Under the pieces are notes generated by a model. It searched no databases. It was not told the origin of the DNA and saw only the letters and a list, made by a program, of their open reading frames with translations. Positions 53,736 through 62,477 of a DNA stretch of 64,000 nucleotides are shown piece after piece. This DNA comes from Ruegeria sp. Ofav3-42. GTDB lineage: Bacteria > Pseudomonadota > Alphaproteobacteria > Rhodobacterales > Rhodobacteraceae. The translations under genes were made by a program, and so were the position numbers. Each line of letters starts with the position of its first letter. Within the stretch, counting starts at the first letter, position 1. The stretch is from the NCBI RefSeq assembly GCF_022347725.1, contig NZ_JAKRGB010000007.1, positions 124,001-188,000 on the forward strand, written 5' to 3'.

Positions 53736-54758
53736 TCACCCTTTTTTCAGAACTTCACGGCCCAGCAGTTCGGCGATCTGCACTGCATTCAGCGCTGCAC
53801 CTTTGCGCAGATTGTCCGAGACGCACCACAGGTTGATCCCGTTTTCAACGGTCGAGTCTTGGCGGATGCGGCTGATGAACGTGGCGAAGTCGCCCGCGCA
53901 TTCGACCGGCGAGACGTAGCCACCGGCTTCGCGCTTGTCGATCACCATGATGCCCGGTGCTTCGCGCAGGATGTCGCGGGCTTCGTCTTCGTCCAGGAAC
54001 TCTTCGAACTCGATGTTCACGGCCTCAGAGTGGCCAACAAACACGGGAACGCGGACGCAGGTGGCGGTGACCTTGATCGACGGGTCGACGATCTTTTTGG
54101 TCTCGACAACCATCTTCCACTCTTCCTTGGTCGAGCCGTCTTCCATGAAGACGTCGATCTGCGGAATCACGTTGAAGGCGATCTGTTTCTGGAACTTCTT
54201 AGGTTCAACTTCGGTGGTAGGGTTGTAGATAGCCTTGGTCTGATCCCACAGCTCATCCATCCCCTCTTTGCCAGCACCCGAAACCGACTGATAGGTCGAC
54301 ACGACGACGCGCTTGATCTTGGCGCGGTCATGCAGCGGCTTCAGCGCGACAACCATCTGCGCGGTCGAGCAGTTGGGGTTGGCGATGATGTTCTTGTTCT
54401 TGTAGTCGTGAATCGCCTGCGGGTTACATTCCGGCACGATCAGCGGAATGTCCGGGTCATAGCGATAGAGCGACGAGTTATCGATCACCACGCAGCCAGC
54501 CGCGGCCGCCTTGGGGGCGTAAACCTTGGTGGCCTCGGAACCCACGGCAAACAGTGCCATGTCCCAACCAGTGAAATCGAATGTGTCCAGGTCTTTGGTC
54601 GTGAGGGTCTTGTCGCCAAAAGTCACCTCAGTTCCCAGCGAACGACGGCTTGCCAGGGCGGCAAGTTCATCGACAGGGAACTGGCGTTCCGCCAGGATGT
54701 TCAGCATTTCGCGGCCCACGTTACCCGTGGCGCCGACGACTACGACGCGATAGCCCAT
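53736..54758 (-). CDS. asd: Aspartate-semialdehyde dehydrogenase
   Basis: 340 residues. VVGATGNVGREML (about 6-18) binds NADP, the catalytic cysteine is in NPNCSTAQMV near residue 130, and STYQSVSGAG near 158 follows. It makes aspartate semialdehyde for lysine, threonine, methionine and diaminopimelate synthesis, so it should be essential. The last 85 codons are duplicated as a relic 1.1 kb downstream. The ATG at 54758 begins with MGYRVVVVGATG, the family N-terminus. Confidence 0.96.
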   Translation of the reverse strand: MGYRVVVVGATGNVGREMLNILAERQFPVDELAALASRRSLGTEVTFGDKTLTTKDLDTFDFTGWDMALFAVGSEATKVYAPKAAAAGCVVIDNSSLYRYDPDIPLIVPECNPQAIHDYKNKNIIANPNCSTAQMVVALKPLHDRAKIKRVVVSTYQSVSGAGKEGMDELWDQTKAIYNPTTEVEPKKFQKQIAFNVIPQIDVFMEDGSTKEEWKMVVETKKIVDPSIKVTATCVRVPVFVGHSEAVNIEFEEFLDEDEARDILREAPGIMVIDKREAGGYVSPVECAGDFATFISRIRQDSTVENGINLWCVSDNLRKGAALNAVQIAELLGREVLKKG

Positions 54759-54868
54759 TTCATGTCTCCAAAGTTAAGGACGCGCGTTCATAGCCGCGTT
54801 GCAGCAAAGAAAAAAGAGGAATCGCGCTATTATTCCGAGGATGACGGCGATTTGAGGCGTTTCCGGCC

Positions 54869-55906
54869 TCAGTCTTGCGCTAACAGGGATCGATACACCT
54901 TGACGATCTCTTCTGCCTCGCCTTCGATTCGAAAATTCTGTTCGATATGCTGGCGTGCGGCGGGTCCGGCGGCGGCCATCTTATCCGGGTCGCTCAGCAT
55001 GTCCTGCAAGGCCTCGGCCAGCGCATCAGCGTTGTCTTTTTCCACCAAACGACCGGTTACGCCGTCTAGAATCTGTGCGCTAAAAGCACCGACACCGTGG
55101 CAGGCAATGGCCGGAACGCCCGATGCCATCGCCTCGAGCGGTGTCAGGCCGAACCCTTCGTGGCGGGCCGGGGCGACGAACAAATCCAGTGCGCGATAGG
55201 TTTCGACGATTTCCTCCCACGGGCGTTCGCCCAGAAACCGGACGCGGTCGGCCAGTCCGGCCTGTTTCAGACTGGCTTCCTGTTCGCGCTGGAAAGCTTC
55301 GAACTCTTTTGTGGCGTTGCCGGTAAAGACAATTTTTGCATCAGGAAAGGATGGCAGCACCTTAATCGCCGCATCAACCAGCAGATCAACCCCTTTTTGG
55401 GGCCGAATGCGACCGAAACATCCAATCAACGTCCCCGTGGGCAATCCCAGCTTGGCACGCAGGACTTCTTTATCCTTTGCCGGGTGGAAGATCTGCGTAT
55501 CAACGCCATGCATGATCACCTTCGACGGGTGTTGCAGGAATGAGGCCGCCTGTGGTGTCGTGGCAATCAACGCATCCATTTTCGAAATCAACTTTTTGGT
55601 AAATCCCGAATGGTCACGCTGTGCGGCCGACGTGAACAGCATTTTATAGTTGCGCCGTAACACGGACTTCAGGAACAGACCCATCAGCATCTCTGTGTTG
55701 CGACGAGCATGCCAGACAATGGGCGCACGATTGGGCAAAAACAGAGTCTTCAAAAGGGGAATATGCGGAATATCGTCCGGCAGCCCTGGCCCCGTGGCGC
55801 GGATGTTGATCATCTTTGCCTGGATGGGCAGCAGTCGGATAACAGTTGTGGTCACTCCCGAAAGACTATGTTTCAGGTTCGGCGCCAGAACTTCGATATC
55901 CTGCAT
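54869..55906 (-). CDS. Family 4 glycosyltransferase, LpcC-like
   Basis: 345 residues, GT-B fold. The N-terminal DIEVLAPNLKHSLSGVTTTV resembles the LPS-core mannosyltransferase LpcC of rhizobia, by recall. The donor site has GCFGRIRPQKGVDLLVDA near 163 and EGFGLTPLEAMASG near 260. It transfers a nucleotide-sugar residue, probably in lipopolysaccharide core synthesis. ATG 55906 is preferred (GGAGAG just upstream) over ATG 55918. Confidence 0.85.
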   Translation of the reverse strand: MQDIEVLAPNLKHSLSGVTTTVIRLLPIQAKMINIRATGPGLPDDIPHIPLLKTLFLPNRAPIVWHARRNTEMLMGLFLKSVLRRNYKMLFTSAAQRDHSGFTKKLISKMDALIATTPQAASFLQHPSKVIMHGVDTQIFHPAKDKEVLRAKLGLPTGTLIGCFGRIRPQKGVDLLVDAAIKVLPSFPDAKIVFTGNATKEFEAFQREQEASLKQAGLADRVRFLGERPWEEIVETYRALDLFVAPARHEGFGLTPLEAMASGVPAIACHGVGAFSAQILDGVTGRLVEKDNADALAEALQDMLSDPDKMAAAGPAARQHIEQNFRIEGEAEEIVKVYRSLLAQD

Positions 55907-55939
55907 TGAGCTCTCCATACCCGATGATCCGAGGCGGGA

Positions 55940-57112
55940 TCAGTCTATGCTGTCGCGGCTAAACAGATAGATCACGCAGCCGATAACAAGCGCGACCGCG
56001 AAAAAGCCGAATATCGCTGTGTAGGGCGCGGTTGGGCTGATGTCCACCGTGGCCGCGTGTATCCGGCCGGTGACAAATTGGGCCAAACCTGCGCCGCCGA
56101 TGCCAAAGAGATTCAGCAGGGTCATACCGCGCCCGACCAGATGTGGCGGTACGAAGGCGCGGCCATGGGCCATGATGACCGGAAAGCTCGCGCCCAGAAA
56201 CCCGATCGCAGCCATCAGCACCACGGACAACCAGACCGCGTTGTCGATCCAAAGACACATCAGGACCAAGCCTGCCGCACCCAGCGCGTTGCCGCCGAAG
56301 ATTACCCATTTTCGGGTGCCCAGGATCCGATCCAGTGGACCATAGGAAAAGGTGCCCGCAATCATCGCCGCGCCCATGATCAGGGTTGCGGTTCCAATCT
56401 GAGTGGTGCTGAGGCTGAAGATATCGCTCAGGTATGGTCCGGCCCAAAGGCCCCGCGTGGCCGCCGAGGGCGCGTAAGCGACCAGCATCAGCGGCAGGAT
56501 GGCCCACAGAGCAGGTTCTTTCAGCAGATCCAACACCGAGCCACGATGCTCGGTCTCGACACGTTTGGGGTCGTGCACGGTAAACAATATGCCCAGTGCG
56601 ATAGCGCCGGAAAACAGGGCCAGCACCCACATCGTTGCGCGCCAGCCCATCAGTTCCACCGCCAATGCAGTCGGGTAAGAGGCCACCAGATTGCCGACGG
56701 ACCCAACACCCAACATCACCGCAGCCAATGTCGCAAAGCGCGCTGGCGGGTATTCCCGTGCAAAGATGTAGTAAGACGCCATCAGGACCGGAGAGCACCC
56801 GATGCCGATCAGCCCCATGGCGATCGCAATGTGAAACGGCGTGCTGGCCAGCGCGAACAACGCCGCACCGCCTGCGCCACCAACCAAAAGCAGGATCGCG
56901 GCCGTCAGGCGCGGCCCGACCTGATCCAGTGCCCAGCCCACGGGCAACTGCATAGCGGCAAAGACCAGGAACCAGAGGCCGGAGGCAAAGGCCAGATCCT
57001 CGGGGGTGGCACCAATGTCCCGTCCCAGATCGACGCTAAGCACCGCGAGAAAGGCGCGAAAAAACTGGCTGAGTACATAGCCCAGACACAACACCACCAG
57101 ACCTGCCTTCAT
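55940..57112 (-). CDS. MFS transporter
   Basis: 390 residues, twelve membrane segments. The motif-A-like loop GWALDQVGPRLT lies near residue 59, and the long central loop carries KRVETEHRGS near 185. It is a major-facilitator importer or exporter with unknown substrate. No regulator is adjacent. It is divergent from the DUF3095 gene with 139 bp between. Confidence 0.88.
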   Translation of the reverse strand: MKAGLVVLCLGYVLSQFFRAFLAVLSVDLGRDIGATPEDLAFASGLWFLVFAAMQLPVGWALDQVGPRLTAAILLLVGGAGGAALFALASTPFHIAIAMGLIGIGCSPVLMASYYIFAREYPPARFATLAAVMLGVGSVGNLVASYPTALAVELMGWRATMWVLALFSGAIALGILFTVHDPKRVETEHRGSVLDLLKEPALWAILPLMLVAYAPSAATRGLWAGPYLSDIFSLSTTQIGTATLIMGAAMIAGTFSYGPLDRILGTRKWVIFGGNALGAAGLVLMCLWIDNAVWLSVVLMAAIGFLGASFPVIMAHGRAFVPPHLVGRGMTLLNLFGIGGAGLAQFVTGRIHAATVDISPTAPYTAIFGFFAVALVIGCVIYLFSRDSID

Positions 57113-57251
57113 GAAAAGCCTCTTCCCCGAACCTGCGCAGAAATGCTTGGCACGTCACGGTGCCACACACAAGCGCGTGTGCTATACTGTTTTCACCGGA
57201 CAGCGATCACATTCGGGCTATTCTTGTCCCTACCGAACATCCGAGGTTCCA

Positions 57252-58394
57252 ATGAAAGACGCCCAGGCCGCGTTCTATGAAAGTCTTCCCCTGTTGCGGG
57301 ATTTCAACCGCCTGGTGGAACCTGAACGATTTTCGGCAGTGCCCAGCGATTGGGCGCTGGGCATCGCGGATATCGTCGACTCCACCGCCGAAATCGCAAA
57401 GGGTCGGTACAAGACGGTGAACATGGTTGGCGCAGCCGTGATCTCGGCCATGATCAATGCGCTTCGGGGCAAAGAGTTTCCTTATGTTTTCGGCGGTGAC
57501 GGTGCCGGATTTGCTGTCCCTGCCAGCGAGATTGACACTGCGCGTACTGTTCTGGCCGATGTCAGGCGGTGGGCGGAAGAAGAGTTTTCGATATCATTGC
57601 GCGGGGCGATAGTGCCGGTTTCAAGTATCCGTATGGCAGGCAAGGACCTGCGGGTCGCGCGCTACGCGCCGTCCGACGGTGTGGACTACGCCATGTTCTC
57701 AGGTGGCGGTCTCGCTTGGGCCGAGGCGCAGATGAAGGCTGGCGAATTCACCGTCCCAGCTGCCGAGCCCGGCGCGCAACCGAACCTGACCGGTCTGTCC
57801 TGCCGCTGGTCCAACAGCAAGGCGCGCAACGGCCAGATCGTGTCGGTCGTCGTGCAGCCAACGGCATGGGCGACCGAGAGCGATTTTGCCGATCTCGCCC
57901 GATCTGTTCTGTCGGCTTCGGAAGGCTTGGAACGTTCGGGACATCCGGTTCCGGAAAACGGGCCGCCGATCAATTGGCCTCCTCCCGATGTCGGTCTGGA
58001 CGCCCGCGTATCGCGGGCCGGGCGTAACCTGCTTGTGCAGCGGGTCAAGTTGCTGGGGCAGAACTTGTTGATCGCGCTGCTGTTCAAATCAGGCAAACGA
58101 TTGGGCAATTTCGAACCCGAACACTACAAGCGCATGGTCAGCCGCAATGCCGATTTCCGAAAATTCGACGATGGGCTGAAAATGACGCTGGATTGCGACC
58201 CGGCAACATTTGCGCAGATCCAGACGATGCTGGAACAGGCCCGGGGTCGGGGAAAAATCCGCTATGGGCTGCACGCGCAGGACGAAGCGATGATGACCTG
58301 CTTTGTCCCTTCGGCCACGCGTGACGACCATGTCCACTTCGTGGACGGAGCCTCGGGCGGTTATGCGCAGGCTGCCGCCGCCATGCAGGCGTAA
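57252..58394 (+). CDS. DUF3095 protein, nucleotide-cyclase-like fold
   Basis: 380 residues. The N-terminal half has GIADIVDSTAEIAKGRYKTV (about 37-56) and FPYVFGGDGAGFAVP (about 76-90), which resembles the GGD(E/D)F loop of cyclase-type domains; the family is usually annotated DUF3095. The metal aspartate of D-I-V-D-S and the GGDGAGF turn are present. Whether it makes a cyclic nucleotide is not known. ATG 57252 is chosen as the start of similarity; the frame is open to 57111. It lies tail to tail with the HpaI aldolase, 4 bp apart. Confidence 0.85.
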   Translation: MKDAQAAFYESLPLLRDFNRLVEPERFSAVPSDWALGIADIVDSTAEIAKGRYKTVNMVGAAVISAMINALRGKEFPYVFGGDGAGFAVPASEIDTARTVLADVRRWAEEEFSISLRGAIVPVSSIRMAGKDLRVARYAPSDGVDYAMFSGGGLAWAEAQMKAGEFTVPAAEPGAQPNLTGLSCRWSNSKARNGQIVSVVVQPTAWATESDFADLARSVLSASEGLERSGHPVPENGPPINWPPPDVGLDARVSRAGRNLLVQRVKLLGQNLLIALLFKSGKRLGNFEPEHYKRMVSRNADFRKFDDGLKMTLDCDPATFAQIQTMLEQARGRGKIRYGLHAQDEAMMTCFVPSATRDDHVHFVDGASGGYAQAAAAMQA

Positions 58395-58398
58395 CGCC

Positions 58399-59169
58399 TC
58401 ACTTCGCCTTCCATTCTGCCGCCAAGGCTCGCGACGCTTGCGCCAGTAACATGACGTCAATTCCGACCGCCAGAAACTGCGCGCCCATGTCCAGATAGGC
58501 TTGGCTCGCTTCAGTGTTGGTGCCCAGAATACCGGGCGCTTTGCCCGCAGCGCTGATCCGCGTCATGGCATCGGCAATGGCGGCGCGCACTTCAGGCGCA
58601 GCGCTGTTGCCGTGATACCCCATGTCGGTGGACAAGTCGGCCGGACCGATAAAGACCCCATCAATGCCGTCGACTTTCAGAATATCATCCAGCGCTGCCA
58701 TCCCGGCGCGATTTTCCACCTGAACCAGCAGACAGATTTGATCGTCGGCGGATTGGATATACTCGGTGATCGATCCGTACATTGTCGCTCGGGCGGCACC
58801 AGCCCCAACACCGCGAACGCCTTGCGGCGGATACCGGCACGCCTGTACCAGTTCCCGCGTCTGTTCAGCGCTTTCGACCATCGGCACCAAAATCGTTTGC
58901 GCGCCGGCATCGAGTACCATTTTGATCAGGGCGGTATCGCCCACCGGCACCCGCACCACCGGGTGCGAGGCGCTGGCCGACAGCGCCATCAACTGGTTGC
59001 GGACCGAGCGGATGTCGTTCGGCGCATGTTCACCGTCAATTACCAGCCAGTCGAAGCCGGCGGTGCCCATGATCTCGGCCGTTACAGCTTCGGCAAAGCT
59101 CATCCAGCAGCCGATTTGCCTGTCCCCGTTCCTGAGGGCTTGTTTGAAGCGATTTGTCGGGGCAGGCAT
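58399..59169 (-). CDS. HpcH/HpaI family aldolase
   Basis: 256 residues, class II pyruvate aldolase. WLVIDGEHAPND (catalytic histidine region, near 40), LVQVENRAGMAALDDI (metal glutamate near 150) and GVFIGPADLSTDMG (metal aspartate near 176). It cleaves 4-hydroxy-2-oxo acids to pyruvate and an aldehyde, typically 4-hydroxy-2-oxoheptanedioate in homoprotocatechuate catabolism. It lies 14 bp after the PLP decarboxylase in one operon, near an HpaR-like regulator. Confidence 0.92.
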   Translation of the reverse strand: MPAPTNRFKQALRNGDRQIGCWMSFAEAVTAEIMGTAGFDWLVIDGEHAPNDIRSVRNQLMALSASASHPVVRVPVGDTALIKMVLDAGAQTILVPMVESAEQTRELVQACRYPPQGVRGVGAGAARATMYGSITEYIQSADDQICLLVQVENRAGMAALDDILKVDGIDGVFIGPADLSTDMGYHGNSAAPEVRAAIADAMTRISAAGKAPGILGTNTEASQAYLDMGAQFLAVGIDVMLLAQASRALAAEWKAK

Positions 59170-59183
59170 GTGGAACCTCCTGT

Positions 59184-60596
59184 CTATGTCAGCGAGCGGG
59201 CGATTTCGGTGATGACGTCAAAGGCCATTTTAACATCGTCTTCGGTCGTCTCGAACTGGCCGGCCTGGAACCGGATAACCAGATCACCATCGACGCGGGT
59301 TTGCGTCAGATAAATGCGGCCATCATCGTTGATAGCATTCACCAGCCGCAGGTTCAGATCGTTCAGATCAGCATGACCCGATGGAGCATACCGGAATGTC
59401 CACAGCGACCACATCGGTTGGGTCACGATTTCAAAATTCGGTTCAGTTGCCAACCGGTTGTGAAGGGCTACAGACCAATTGACGTGGTTGCGCAGCCGTT
59501 CGCGCAACCCTTCCAGCCCATAGGTGCGCATTACGAACCACAGTTTCAGCGCCCGGAACCGGCGACCCAATGGCACAGACCATTCCGAGTAGTTGATGAT
59601 CCCATCCTTACCGTGCGTCTTCAGGTATTCCGGGCTGATGGCCAGCGTTTGGACCAGGTCATCGGGGTCTTTCAGGAAATGCGCGCAGCAGTCGAACTGA
59701 ACGCCCAGCCATTTGTGTGGGTTGAAGACGATGCTGTCGGCCTGATCCACCCCCGGCCAATAGTGGCGATACTCGGGGCAGATCATGGCCGAACCTGCCC
59801 AGGCTGCGTCCACATGGGAATAGAGACCATATTTCTGCGCGATCTTCAGGCAGTCATCGACCGGATCGGTCGCCCCTGTCCCCGTACCGCCGACACAGAG
59901 AATGACGCCAGCCGGATGCAAACCAGAGTCTAAATCGGACTGAATTGCCGCTTCCAGAGCTTCGGGGTCCATCCCGCGCCAATCCCCTTTGATCGGAATA
60001 CGCACCAGATTGTCCTGCCCGATCCCGGCAACCCAGATGGCGCGATCGATAGATGTATGCACTTCGGCCGAACAATAGACACGCAGCGGTTTCCGCCCGA
60101 ACAGCCCTTGTTGATTTCCCTGCCATTTCAACGCTTTCTCTCGCATCGTCAAAACGGCTGCCAGTGTCGCGGAGGAGGCGGAATCTTGTATGACACCTGC
60201 AAAACCATCGGGCAGGTCCAGCGCCTGACGCAGCCAGTCCATCATCCGCGTTTCCATCTCGGTCGCGGCGGGCGAGGTCTGCCACAACATGCATTGGGGC
60301 GCGATGGCGCTGGCCAGGAATTCCGCCAACACCGATGGGGCCGAGGCGTTCGAGTTGAAGTACGCAAAGAACCGGGGATGCTGCCAATGGGTGATCCCAG
60401 GCATCACGATGTCCTCGAAATCGCGGAAGACATCCTCCATCGGCTGCGCCTGCTCAGGCGGATGTTCGGGCAGCGCGTTGAGAATATCCCCCGGTTCGGT
60501 CCGGGCGCGTACGGGTTTGTCACCGACCGTCAGGTGATAATCCTGTGTCCACTCGGAAACCCTTTTGCCCCAGTCCGAAAACTCATCCCACTTCAT
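59184..60596 (-). CDS. PLP-dependent aromatic-amino-acid-type decarboxylase
   Basis: 470 residues, group II decarboxylase. The N-terminal HWQHPRFFAYFNSNASAPSV near 72 is typical of the AADC/tyrosine decarboxylase family. HVDAAWAGSAMI near 250 and the PLP lysine in NPHKWLGVQFD near 302 are present. It would decarboxylate an aromatic amino acid such as tyrosine, DOPA or tryptophan to an amine. Aldolase and HpaR-like regulator neighbours fit an aromatic-compound pathway. Substrate inferred from family only. Confidence 0.9.
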   Translation of the reverse strand: MKWDEFSDWGKRVSEWTQDYHLTVGDKPVRARTEPGDILNALPEHPPEQAQPMEDVFRDFEDIVMPGITHWQHPRFFAYFNSNASAPSVLAEFLASAIAPQCMLWQTSPAATEMETRMMDWLRQALDLPDGFAGVIQDSASSATLAAVLTMREKALKWQGNQQGLFGRKPLRVYCSAEVHTSIDRAIWVAGIGQDNLVRIPIKGDWRGMDPEALEAAIQSDLDSGLHPAGVILCVGGTGTGATDPVDDCLKIAQKYGLYSHVDAAWAGSAMICPEYRHYWPGVDQADSIVFNPHKWLGVQFDCCAHFLKDPDDLVQTLAISPEYLKTHGKDGIINYSEWSVPLGRRFRALKLWFVMRTYGLEGLRERLRNHVNWSVALHNRLATEPNFEIVTQPMWSLWTFRYAPSGHADLNDLNLRLVNAINDDGRIYLTQTRVDGDLVIRFQAGQFETTEDDVKMAFDVITEIARSLT

Positions 60597-60711
60597 GCTT
60601 AACCTCAGATTTCCATCAAACCCGAGGCCTCCCCGGATTGAGTTTCTTTACAGTGCCAGTCATGGTCATTCAGCGCCAAAGGTCAATATTAATTGCTATG
60701 TTTACTAAATC

Positions 60712-60740
60712 TGGCGCTGACTTGACGCTGGTTAGCGCCA
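60712..60740 (+). promoter_or_regulatory. Candidate MarR operator, inverted repeat
   Basis: TGGCGCTGAC (60712-60721) and GTTAGCGCCA (60731-60740) form a palindrome with one mismatch and a 9-bp spacer. A further half-site AGCGCCA lies at 60672-60678. They sit in the 236-bp gap between the divergent decarboxylase and marR genes, as expected for shared control. Confidence 0.5.
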
Positions 60741-60781
60741 TTCACTTAGTCTCTAATAAACGAATTTCAGGTAAAAATGCA

Positions 60782-60819
60782 CGAATTTGACTGGTCAGTT
60801 GCAGTAACGTCCAAATTCG
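60782..60819 (+). promoter_or_regulatory. Second candidate operator before the marR gene
   Basis: Exact 8-bp inverted repeat CGAATTTG (60782-60789) and CAAATTCG (60812-60819) with 22 bp between, ending 13 bp before the marR ATG. A related CGAATTT lies at 60761-60767. It could serve autoregulation. Confidence 0.35.
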
Positions 60820-60832
60820 GCAAAGATTCCGT

Positions 60833-61267
60833 ATGACCAGCGACTTACCTAAAACGTCTCGCTCATTGCCGATTGCATTGCTGCGGGCGCGCGAAAGGGT
60901 CATGGGGCCCATTCGGAATATGCTGGCTGATGCGGGTGTAACGGAACAACAATGGCGTGTTTTGCGCGTTCTGAAAGAAGAAGGCCCGCAGGAGCCAACG
61001 CGTATCGCGGATCGTGCGTGCCTATTGCTGCCCAGTCTGACGCGAATCCTGCAAAAACTGGAAGCCAAGAGTTTGATCCGTCGCCGAGCTCATTCCGATG
61101 ACAAGCGTCGCCAGATTGTCGATATCACGGCCAAAGGCGAAAAGATTATACAGGACAACATGCAGGTGACGCTGCACCTGGCCGAAGACATCAAGGCCAA
61201 GTTGGGACCCGACCGGCACGAAGCCCTGTTGGATCTGCTGAATGATCTGCATGATCTGAAGACCTGA
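60833..61267 (+). CDS. MarR-family regulator, HpaR-like
   Basis: 144 residues, winged helix. SLPIALLRARERVMGPIRNM (about 11-30) followed by GVTEQQWRVLRVL is the HpaR (homoprotocatechuate operon) pattern. The recognition-helix region is PSLTRILQKLEAKSLIRRRA and the wing carries DDKRRQIVDIT. It is divergent from the decarboxylase/aldolase operon, with candidate palindromic sites between, so it probably represses these genes until an aromatic acid binds. Confidence 0.88.
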   Translation: MTSDLPKTSRSLPIALLRARERVMGPIRNMLADAGVTEQQWRVLRVLKEEGPQEPTRIADRACLLLPSLTRILQKLEAKSLIRRRAHSDDKRRQIVDITAKGEKIIQDNMQVTLHLAEDIKAKLGPDRHEALLDLLNDLHDLKT

Positions 61268-61777
61268 TCGCGTGCGCTGCAGGATGCGGGCACAGCCCCC
61301 GCCGGAGAGATAGGGGGTATCCTCCGACGGGGTGGCCAGACTTTGACTGGACTTTCTGTCTGGCCCCGCGGCCAGATGTTCCAGGTTGCCCTTTCCCATC
61401 CAGCTCACGTTTCAGAGAAACAGCCGACCTGAAATTAGGCGGACATCCGGACGCAAAGACCGTGTTGGGGGGTGATGATCTTTGGCCGTCGTTCTCTGAT
61501 ACAGTTGCACCCAACAGCGGGTGAATGGCTTCAGCTGCGGCGGGCGTCTTTAGGTCAACGTTAGGTCTCCGGCTATATGTCTCCGGATTCGCATGACTTT
61601 CTTAGTTTGGTCACATAGTTCGCGTTGGGTGCTTGCCAAGGCGAAAAAACCAATTGTGAACACGCGGCAAAAACTGCCCTTTCCCGAAATGGTGATAAAG
61701 GGTGGAATCCCACGCGGCTTGTCCAAGCGGTCATGCCGACTTAGAAACGACCTGCCTGTTGCAGTTAGGGGGCTTGG
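61268..61777. other. Intergenic stretch without a recognised gene
   Basis: 510 bp between marR and the FAH-family gene. I found no convincing gene: the open frames on both strands are short, have no family resemblance, and shift frame. It contains no clear terminator, repeat or insertion-sequence end. It may hold the promoter of the next gene or the decayed remains of a lost gene. Confidence 0.5.
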
Positions 61778-62470
61778 ATGCCGGACAATCTGTTTTACTT
61801 ACCCGAACCGGTCGCAATTCCGGTAGAGGGTGTTTCGTCAACATATTCCGTAGGTCGAATTTTCTGTGTCGGACGCAATTATGCGGCCCATGCGGCGGAA
61901 ATGGGCAATGAAATCGACCGGGAAGCGCCCTTTTACTTTACGAAATCAGCTCCGAACGCGGTTTTGTCCGGTGCGACAGTGCCTTATCCACCGGGCACAG
62001 ACAATTTTCACTATGAGATGGAGTTGGCGGTCGCGATCGGCAAATCGGTATTTCGTGCAGGCAGTTCCGAGGCGCTGAGTGCCGTTTACGCCTATGGATG
62101 TGCCCTGGATATGACGCGCCGCGATCTGCAAATCCGCGAGCGGAACAAGCAGCGTCCTTGGGATTTGGGCAAGGATCTGGAAAATGGCACCGTATTCGCG
62201 CCCTTGACCCGCGCCGCAGATTGGACCCCGGACGACGACAAACGAATTCACCTGAGCGTGAACGGCGAGACCCGGCAAGACGCGACGCTGGAAGAGATGA
62301 TCTGGAAGATTGACGAGATCATTTGCCATTTGTCTGGTTTCTACCACCTGCGACCCGGCGACCTGATCCTGACCGGCACCCCGGCAGGCGTCGGCCCCGT
62401 CCAGGCAGGCGACGTTTTGGAAGGCGGAATTGATGGGTTACAGCCAATCAGCCTGACTTTGGCGCGGTAA
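61778..62470 (+). CDS. Fumarylacetoacetate hydrolase (FAH) family protein
   Basis: 230 residues, FAHD1/HpaG-type fold. FCVGRNYAAHAAEMGNE near 32, ELAVAIGKS near 86 and GDLILTGTPAGVGPVQAGD near 196 carry the metal-binding and catalytic residues of the family. Members are hydrolases, isomerases/decarboxylases of aromatic pathways, or acylpyruvases. The HpaR-like regulator upstream suggests the aromatic pathway role. The ATG has AGGGGG a few bases before. It converges with ycaQ-like gene 62478-63692, 7 bp apart. Confidence 0.88.
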   Translation: MPDNLFYLPEPVAIPVEGVSSTYSVGRIFCVGRNYAAHAAEMGNEIDREAPFYFTKSAPNAVLSGATVPYPPGTDNFHYEMELAVAIGKSVFRAGSSEALSAVYAYGCALDMTRRDLQIRERNKQRPWDLGKDLENGTVFAPLTRAADWTPDDDKRIHLSVNGETRQDATLEEMIWKIDEIICHLSGFYHLRPGDLILTGTPAGVGPVQAGDVLEGGIDGLQPISLTLAR

Positions 62471-62477
62471 AAAGACT

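Noticed and set aside
56057-57280. Long frame antisense to the MFS transporter
   Set aside because: Low hydrophobicity, Gln/Arg-rich sequence typical of antisense to membrane proteins.
61191-61514. Possible short protein on the minus strand between marR and FAH
   Set aside because: No recognisable family and the plausible parts lie in different frames; left as unexplained sequence.
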